This document shows, piece by piece, positions 7,563 to 11,918 of a stretch of DNA of 11,918 bases. The DNA lies in contig QMLA01000009.1 of assembly GCA_003646585.1 (NCBI GenBank), positions 1-11,918 on the forward strand, in the 5' to 3' direction. Numbering within the stretch: position 1 is the stretch's first letter; every line of letters starts with the position of its first letter. A program made the position numbers and the translations under genes. This stretch comes from Deltaproteobacteria bacterium (GTDB lineage Bacteria > Desulfobacterota > B13-G15). Under the pieces are notes generated by a model. The model was not told where the DNA came from. It saw nothing but the letters and a program-made list of their open reading frames with translations, and made no database searches.

Positions 7563-8562
7563 GAGGCTTCAGAAGCTTTCGGGTCCCCAGAAAGCGGCCC
7601 TTTTGCTCCTTTACCTAGGCGAGGAGGTGGCCGGTCAGGTCCTTAAGCGCTTGAAGGAGGACGAGATCCAGAAGATCATCCTGGAGATGACGAAGGTATC
7701 AGGGGTTCCCAGGCACGTGATGATGGAGGTCCTGAGGGAGTTTGTGAGCTCCTATCAGGAAAAGGAGATGGTCCTTGCCGACAGGGAATATCTGGAGAAG
7801 GTCCTGGCAAAGGCCCTGGGGATGGAAAAGGCCAAGATGATCCTGGAGACCGTAATGGGGGAAGAGGAAGAGAGGCCTTTCTCCTACCTTCAGAAAATAG
7901 ATACCTTTTCTCTGGCCAATTACCTGCGGACCGAGCATCCCCAGACCATAGCCCTGATCCTCTTCTACCTGGATAAGGCCAAGGCAGCCCAGGTCCTGGC
8001 CAATTTCCCCGAGGAACTCCAGGCAGAGGTCATCAAACGGATAGCAACCATTGACAGGATCTCCCCCGATATGCTGCACGAGGTGGAGGAGGCCCTGCGG
8101 GAGGGGATCAAGGTCAAGGCCGTGGCCACGGTCAAAGGGGATCAGGGGTTCAAAGTTGCGGCCGAGATCCTCAACCAGTTCGGCAGTCAGGCAGCACCGA
8201 TCCTGGACAAGATCCGCGAGACCGATCCCGACATAAGCGAAGAGGTCGAGAAGGCCATGTTCGTCTTTGAGGATCTCCTCTATGCCGAGGACAGGGGCTT
8301 GCAGAAGCTGTTGCGCGAAGTCTCCAAGGAGGACCTCGCCCTCGCCCTCAAGATGTGTCCCGAGGAACTCCAGGAGAAGATCTTCAAGAATATGTCCGAG
8401 AGGGCCGTGGAAATGCTCAAAGAGGACATGGAGGCCCTGGGTCCCGTGCGGGTGAAGGACGTCGAGGAGGCCCAGAGGAGGATCGCTGCCCTGGCAAGGG
8501 CCATGATGGAGAAGGGAGAACTCATCCTGGTGGGGAAAGGTGGAGAGGAAGTCCTCGTATGA
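7546..8562 (+). CDS. fliG: Flagellar motor switch protein FliG
   Basis: FliG sits on the cytoplasmic face of the MS ring, binds FliF, FliM and the stator, and transmits torque. The product has 338 residues. The start is a GTG at 7546 within fliF, directly after GGAGGAGGAGG; it yields MAEEGRRLQKLSGPQKAALL, matching the family N-terminus, and no nearby ATG does so. The middle domain has the FliM-binding EHPQT motif (130-134). The C-terminal part has MFVF (238-241). By position, the residues matching E. coli torque residues K264, R281, D288, D289 and R297 are Lys269, Arg286, Glu293, Asp294 and Arg302, so the charge pattern is kept. The last 23 bp overlap fliH. Confidence 0.97.
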   Translation: MAEEGRRLQKLSGPQKAALLLLYLGEEVAGQVLKRLKEDEIQKIILEMTKVSGVPRHVMMEVLREFVSSYQEKEMVLADREYLEKVLAKALGMEKAKMILETVMGEEEERPFSYLQKIDTFSLANYLRTEHPQTIALILFYLDKAKAAQVLANFPEELQAEVIKRIATIDRISPDMLHEVEEALREGIKVKAVATVKGDQGFKVAAEILNQFGSQAAPILDKIRETDPDISEEVEKAMFVFEDLLYAEDRGLQKLLREVSKEDLALALKMCPEELQEKIFKNMSERAVEMLKEDMEALGPVRVKDVEEAQRRIAALARAMMEKGELILVGKGGEEVLV

Positions 8563-9124
8563 TCTCAGGCCCTTCAGTCTTCCACCCCTTGAGGCCGCCG
8601 ATTCCTCCCCCGAGCAACTGAGAGAGAAGATATATAAGGAGGCCTTTGACCTCGGTTACCGCGAGGGTTACAACGAGGGCAAAAGGCAGGCATCTTCGGA
8701 AATCCAAAGGGCCATGGAACGCCTTGAGGGGATCCTTCGGGATCTGGAGGGCTTCAGGAGGCAGGCCCTGGAATCCCTCGGGGAGCAGATTCTCGAGCTT
8801 TCGGTTGCCGTTGCCAAGAAGGTTATAAGGCGCGAACTGGAGCTGGACAGAAGTGGCATCCTGGAGGTGATAAGGGAAGCCATAAGGAGGGTGACCGAAG
8901 ATGATCTCATAAGGATTCACGTCTCCCCGGAAGACCTGGACCTGGTCAGACGGCACAGGGAGGAGCTCCTTAAGGAATTGGGGGAATCCAAAAAGCTCAT
9001 CCTTTATCCCGATCCCGAGGTCTCCCCTGGCGGATGCTTCGTGGAGACCGAGTTTGCCGAAGTGGATGCAAGGGTTGAGACCCAGATCGAGACCTTGGTG
9101 GAAGGCCTAAAGAATGGCTATTGA
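8540..9124 (+). CDS. fliH: Flagellar export stator protein FliH
   Basis: FliH forms the peripheral stalk of the flagellar export ATPase and binds FliI, holding it near the export gate. The 194-residue product shows a Gly-spaced helix, LGYREGYNEGKRQA (38-51), typical of FliH. A long charged helix follows (about 55-105) with VAKKVIRREL, then the C-terminal domain related to V/F-ATPase stalk subunits: SPGGCFVETEFAEVDARVETQ (162-182). The start is a GTG at 8540 inside fliG, after GGGGAAAGG. The next in-frame ATG lies beyond the Gly-spaced segment, so GTG is preferred. The last 11 bp overlap fliI. Confidence 0.93.
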   Translation: MERKSSYDLRPFSLPPLEAADSSPEQLREKIYKEAFDLGYREGYNEGKRQASSEIQRAMERLEGILRDLEGFRRQALESLGEQILELSVAVAKKVIRRELELDRSGILEVIREAIRRVTEDDLIRIHVSPEDLDLVRRHREELLKELGESKKLILYPDPEVSPGGCFVETEFAEVDARVETQIETLVEGLKNGY

Positions 9125-10448
9125 GCGATTGCTGAAAAGACTCGAGAGGATCGATCCCATCAAGGTAAGGGGACGGATAACACAGGTGGTGGGACTGGTG
9201 ATAGAGGGAAAGGGAATCCCCATGGCCGTCGGTGATATCTGCCGGATAGTGGACCGAGGGGGAAGGGTGCAGACGGTGGCCGAGGTCGTGGGATTCAGGA
9301 GGGATTCCTTCCTGATGATGGCCCTGGGGCCTACAAGCGGTCTGGCCCCGAGGGGCCTGGTGGAACCGGTGGGGCGGAAGGCATCAGTCCCGGTGGGCTG
9401 GGGGCTTTTGGGCAGGGTCATAGATCCCCTTGGGGAGCCCCTTGATGGGAAAGGGGCTGTTGAGGCCGAGGCCCATTATCCCCTTTATTCGGAGCCGATA
9501 AACCCCCTTTTGCGCAGGCAGATAACCGAGCCCCTGGATGTGGGAATAAGGGCCATGAACGGGCTTCTTACCTGCGGTAAAGGGCAGCGGGTGGGGATAA
9601 TGGCGGGAAGCGGTGTGGGGAAGTCCACCCTCCTGGGGATGATTGCCAGATACACCAAGGCCGACGTGATCGTCATCGCCTTAATCGGGGAAAGGGGCAG
9701 GGAGGTCAAGGAGTTCATAGAAAGGGACCTCGGCGAAGGATTGAAGAGGGCGGTGGTGGTAGTGGCCACCTCCGACCGGTCCCCCCTCATAAGGATGAGG
9801 GGGGCCTTTGTGGCCACCGCCATAGCCGAATATTTCCGCGACCAGGGCAAAGACGTGATCCTCCTCATGGATTCCCTGACCCGTTTCGCCATGGCCCAGA
9901 GGGAGATGGGCCTTTCCATAGGCGAACCCCCCACAAGGAAGGGATACACCCCCTCGGTCTTTGCCACCCTTCCGAGGCTCCTGGAGAGGGCAGGAGCGGT
10001 TGAAGGAAAGGGGAGCATAACCGGCTTTTACACGGTGCTTGTGGAGAACGATGACCTGGAAGATGACCCCATTGCCGATTCCTCAAGGGCCATCCTTGAC
10101 GGCCACATCGTGCTCTCCCGGCAATTGGCCTCCCAGGGGTGCTATCCGGCAGTGGATGTGCTGAGGAGCCTGAGCAGGGTCATGCCCAACGTGGTGCCCA
10201 GGAGGCAGCTTGAACTATCCAGGATCTTTGTGGAGACCATGGGCACCTACAAGCAATACGAGGACATCGTGACAATCGGGGCTTACAACCGCGGTAGCAA
10301 CAAGAAGCTCGATTACGCCCTGGAGAAGCTCGAAGCGATGCTTTCCTATATCCGCCAGGATCGAGAGGAGAAGGTGGATCTTGAGACGAGCCTCAAGGAA
10401 CTCGAAGACCTCTTTGGGGACCATAAGGCCCAAGACGAGACAGGCTGA
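9114..10448 (+). CDS. fliI: Flagellum-specific export ATPase FliI
   Basis: FliI is the hexameric ATPase of flagellar type III export, related to F1 beta subunits. It unfolds and feeds substrates to the export gate and is tethered by FliH. The 444 residues are full length. The N-terminal beta barrel spans about 15-90. The nucleotide-binding core has P-loop AGSGVGKST (164-172, Lys170), the GERGREVKEF segment with the likely catalytic Glu193, Walker B VILLMD (Asp253), and the type-III ATPase block GEPPTRKGYTPSVFATLPRL (270-289). The ATG at 9114 overlaps the end of fliH; the upstream GGAAGG is a modest ribosome binding site. In many clusters fliJ follows directly. Here a 181-bp non-coding gap follows instead. 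Confidence 0.97.
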   Translation: MAIERLLKRLERIDPIKVRGRITQVVGLVIEGKGIPMAVGDICRIVDRGGRVQTVAEVVGFRRDSFLMMALGPTSGLAPRGLVEPVGRKASVPVGWGLLGRVIDPLGEPLDGKGAVEAEAHYPLYSEPINPLLRRQITEPLDVGIRAMNGLLTCGKGQRVGIMAGSGVGKSTLLGMIARYTKADVIVIALIGERGREVKEFIERDLGEGLKRAVVVVATSDRSPLIRMRGAFVATAIAEYFRDQGKDVILLMDSLTRFAMAQREMGLSIGEPPTRKGYTPSVFATLPRLLERAGAVEGKGSITGFYTVLVENDDLEDDPIADSSRAILDGHIVLSRQLASQGCYPAVDVLRSLSRVMPNVVPRRQLELSRIFVETMGTYKQYEDIVTIGAYNRGSNKKLDYALEKLEAMLSYIRQDREEKVDLETSLKELEDLFGDHKAQDETG

Positions 10449-10451
10449 ACC

Positions 10452-10527
10452 GGGAAAGAAGCTCCCCTGAAAGGGAAAGGAATTCCCCCAGGACGATATA
10501 AGGAAGGGTTTTTCTCTGGACTTTCCC
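10452..10527 (+). repeat. Three GGGAAAG words upstream of the sigma-54 promoter
   Basis: GGGAAAG occurs at 10452-10458 and 10473-10479, exactly 21 bp apart (two helical turns), and as its inverse CTTTCCC at 10521-10527. The first two lie about 102 and 81 bp before the predicted transcript start, a distance at which sigma-54 activators often bind. The word also occurs by chance in purine-rich coding parts of the window (for example near 350 and 390), so a role as activator site is only a suggestion. Confidence 0.3.
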
Positions 10528-10530
10528 CTG

Positions 10531-10546
10531 TGGCATCCCCTTTGCT
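10531..10546 (+). promoter_or_regulatory. Sigma-54 (-24/-12) promoter of the SLT-FliK gene
   Basis: The sequence TGGCATCCCCTTTGCT fits the sigma-54 consensus TGGCAY-N6-TTGCW, with GG and GC exactly 12 bp apart. It is in the one true intergenic gap and points at the downstream gene. The predicted transcript start is near 10557. That leaves a normal leader for ATG 10630 but almost none for ATG 10561. A sigma-54 activator gene in the same cluster supports use of this site. Confidence 0.75.
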
Positions 10547-10621
10547 TAGCCCATGAGGCCATGATCCCGGCGGTTTTCCTCAACTGGGTGCCCAAAACGG
10601 ATCCCCTTCCCGAAAGTCCCC

Positions 10622-10627
10622 GGGAGG
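10622..10627 (+). promoter_or_regulatory. Ribosome binding site that decides the SLT-FliK start
   Basis: GGGAGG followed by TC and then ATG (10630) closely resembles the fliA start (GAGAGGTCATG at 1684-1694). The earlier ATG at 10561 has only a poor GAGG-like sequence before it. This favours the start at 10630. Confidence 0.55.
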
Positions 10628-10629
10628 TC

Positions 10630-11910
10630 ATGGACTTTGAGTCCCTGCTTTTGGGGATCCTGGGGGAGGATCAACTCCCAAAGGAATTGCCCTTCTTGGA
10701 CCTCATCAAAAAGCTTTCTTCCAAATACGGGATACCCGCCGAGATCATCCTCTCGATCATAAAGGTCGAATCGGATTTTGACCCCGGGGCCCTTTCCCCC
10801 AAGGGGGCAATGGGATTGATGCAGCTTATGCCCTCCACCGCCCAGGCCCTGGGTGTCCGGGATCCCTTTGATCCCAAGGAGAACCTGGAGGCTGGGGTCA
10901 GGTACCTAAGGGGGCTTCTGGACAGGTTCGGCGACCTCGTGCTGGCCCTCGCGGCTTACAACGCAGGTCCCGAGGCCGTCAGGCAGCACGGTGGGGTGCC
11001 CCCTTTCCCCGAGACCGAAAAGTATATCTCCAAAATCCTCAGTTACCTCAGGCAATTCTCCGCGATGCTTTTTCACAGGGGACAGGATCCCAAGGTTACT
11101 CCCCAGGAAGCCCCCGCTGAGGGCCGTCCGCAAATCCCAGATGTCCAAGTTCTAAGCTCGAGCCCTGGCAACCCCGAGGAAACACCACAAAGGATGCCCT
11201 CAGGGGACATGAAGGTCATTTCCCTGCTAAGACCTTCCGGGGGGGAGGGATCCGGTCCCGGGAAGGCCTTCCGGGAGAATTTCCCTGCTCCGCCTGAAGG
11301 CAAACCCCCGGGCAGAGGGATATCCTTACCCCTGACCGGGTCCTTCGAAGAGTCCATCAGCTCGATGGCGGAGAGGGAGGCCGTCGTTCGCCTTCCCGCC
11401 GAGCGGAAGCCATCAACTGACGATATCCCCGTGCCCCTGAAGAGGGTACCCTTAGCCGGAATATCCCCTTTCAGAAATTTCGGGCCTTTGTCCGGTACCA
11501 AGGAGGTTTACCACAGAAGTGGGGTGCGTTCCCTGGTGCAGGAACTCGTAACGCAGATCGTCCAAAGGGTGAAGGTGGCAGAGGAGAAGGGGGTCTGGAG
11601 GATTGAGGTCCACCTCAGGCCGGAGATACTCGGGGGTCTGAGGGTGGAGGTCACCCGCTCCGATGAGGGGCTTAAGGCCAACATCACCGCTTATGCCCAG
11701 GGCGTGAAGAGCCTGGTTGAGGCTCACCTCTCCGAGATCCAGAGGGCCCTGCAGATGCAGGGAATAAAGCTGGTGAAGGTGGACATCAACATGGTCCCGC
11801 TTTCAGAAACCTCCACCCAGAGGGAGGGGAGCCAGAGGAGGGATCAGCAAGAACCGAGGAAGGAGAGGGCGCGTTGGAATTGGGAGGCAGTTTTTGAAAT
11901 GACCGTTTAG
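10630..11910 (+). CDS. Fusion of lytic transglycosylase (SLT) and FliK hook-length-control domain
   Basis: The product (426 residues) joins two domains. The N-terminal part (about 20-145) is a soluble lytic transglycosylase of the lysozyme-like fold. It shows IIKVESDFDP with the likely catalytic Glu47, KGAMGLMQLMPSTA (58-71), LALAAYNAGP (105-114) and a late Tyr in ETEKYISK (about 128-135). Such enzymes cut the peptidoglycan glycan chain. A Pro/Gly/Ser-rich linker (about 146-295) follows. The C-terminal part (about 300-390) resembles the FliK Flg_hook domain, with VHLRPEILGGLRVEV and VEAHLSEIQRALQMQGIKLVKVDI; this domain ends hook growth by switching export specificity. No Sec signal peptide or membrane segment is visible, so export through the flagellar system, as for FliK, is the natural inference. 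ATG 10561 would add 23 residues, but the promoter and ribosome binding site favour 10630. Domain calls are good; the combined function is inferred. Confidence 0.85.
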   Translation: MDFESLLLGILGEDQLPKELPFLDLIKKLSSKYGIPAEIILSIIKVESDFDPGALSPKGAMGLMQLMPSTAQALGVRDPFDPKENLEAGVRYLRGLLDRFGDLVLALAAYNAGPEAVRQHGGVPPFPETEKYISKILSYLRQFSAMLFHRGQDPKVTPQEAPAEGRPQIPDVQVLSSSPGNPEETPQRMPSGDMKVISLLRPSGGEGSGPGKAFRENFPAPPEGKPPGRGISLPLTGSFEESISSMAEREAVVRLPAERKPSTDDIPVPLKRVPLAGISPFRNFGPLSGTKEVYHRSGVRSLVQELVTQIVQRVKVAEEKGVWRIEVHLRPEILGGLRVEVTRSDEGLKANITAYAQGVKSLVEAHLSEIQRALQMQGIKLVKVDINMVPLSETSTQREGSQRRDQQEPRKERARWNWEAVFEMTV

Positions 11911-11915
11911 GAGGG
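11909..11915 (+). promoter_or_regulatory. Ribosome binding site for the next gene (beyond the window)
   Basis: AGGAGGG overlaps the TAG stop of the SLT-FliK gene three bases before the window end. It implies a tightly linked downstream gene on the same strand. In many flagellar clusters flgD (hook cap) follows fliK, but nothing of it is visible here. Confidence 0.5.
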
Positions 11916-11918
11916 TAC

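Larger units (their letters stand above)
10449..10629 (+). other. Non-coding gap between fliI and the SLT-FliK gene
   Basis: This is the only substantial space between genes in the window. It is too short for fliJ (about 145 codons), and I see no fliJ-like remnant. It holds a sigma-54 promoter, three copies of a 7-bp word, a small GGGAA/TTCCC stem-loop (10473-10487) and a T-run at 10509-10513. The stem-loop and T-run are about 20 bp apart, so I do not call a terminator. A longer reading of the downstream gene (ATG 10561) would use the last 69 bp. Confidence 0.75.

Noticed and set aside
9494..9501. GCCGATAA, the -10 word of sigma-28 promoters, inside fliI
   Set aside because: No TAAAG-like -35 word lies at the required distance (9475-9482 reads ATTATCCC), and the site is within conserved coding sequence.
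10473..10513. Possible terminator after fliI (GGGAA/TTCCC stem and later T-run)
   Set aside because: The 5-bp stem is about 20 bases from the T-run, so the intrinsic terminator pattern is not met.
10553..10564. Tiny frame ATG AGG CCA TGA before the SLT-FliK gene
   Set aside because: It has three codons, lies at or before the predicted transcript start and lacks a ribosome binding site.

Overview
The window is a single, densely packed flagellar gene cluster on the + strand. It holds thirteen protein-coding genes; flhF is cut by the left edge, and the right edge stops just after a ribosome binding site for the next gene. The organism looks like a Gram-negative, flagellated bacterium with sigma-54/sigma-28 flagellar control. 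Heavy use of AGG (Arg) and ATA (Ile) codons, a purine-rich coding strand and Glu/Lys/Arg-rich proteins suggest a thermophile, perhaps of the Desulfobacterota/Thermodesulfobacteria type. That assignment is inference from style and gene order, not from a database match.

Layout. Region 1 (2-2435) is the placement and sigma module: flhF (SRP-type GTPase), flhG (MinD-like ATPase) and fliA (sigma-28). Region 2 (2419-4907) is a two-component pair: a soluble PAS histidine kinase of the FlrB/FleS/NtrB type and a REC-AAA+-Fis sigma-54 activator of the FlrC/FleR type. Region 3 (4894-10448) is the basal body and export ATPase set: flgB, flgC, fliE, fliF, fliG, fliH, fliI. Region 4 (10449-10629) is the only real gap, 181 bp. 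It contains a near-perfect sigma-54 -24/-12 promoter and three copies of a 7-bp word. Region 5 (10630-11910) is a single reading frame that joins a lytic transglycosylase (SLT) domain to a FliK-type hook-length-control C-terminal domain.

How the genes work together. FlhF/FlhG set where and how many flagella are built. FliF/FliG form the MS ring and torque ring. FliE and FlgB/FlgC start the rod. FliH/FliI form the stator and ATPase of the type III export gate. The kinase and activator would switch on sigma-54 promoters such as the one at 10531-10546, and FliA would serve the late genes. All gene junctions before the 181-bp gap overlap by 4-23 bp or are 2-9 bp apart, so translation is probably coupled.

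The most unusual points are the SLT-FliK fusion, its own sigma-54 promoter with possible activator sites, and the absence of fliJ from its usual place after fliI. No RNA genes, mobile elements or CRISPR arrays were seen.
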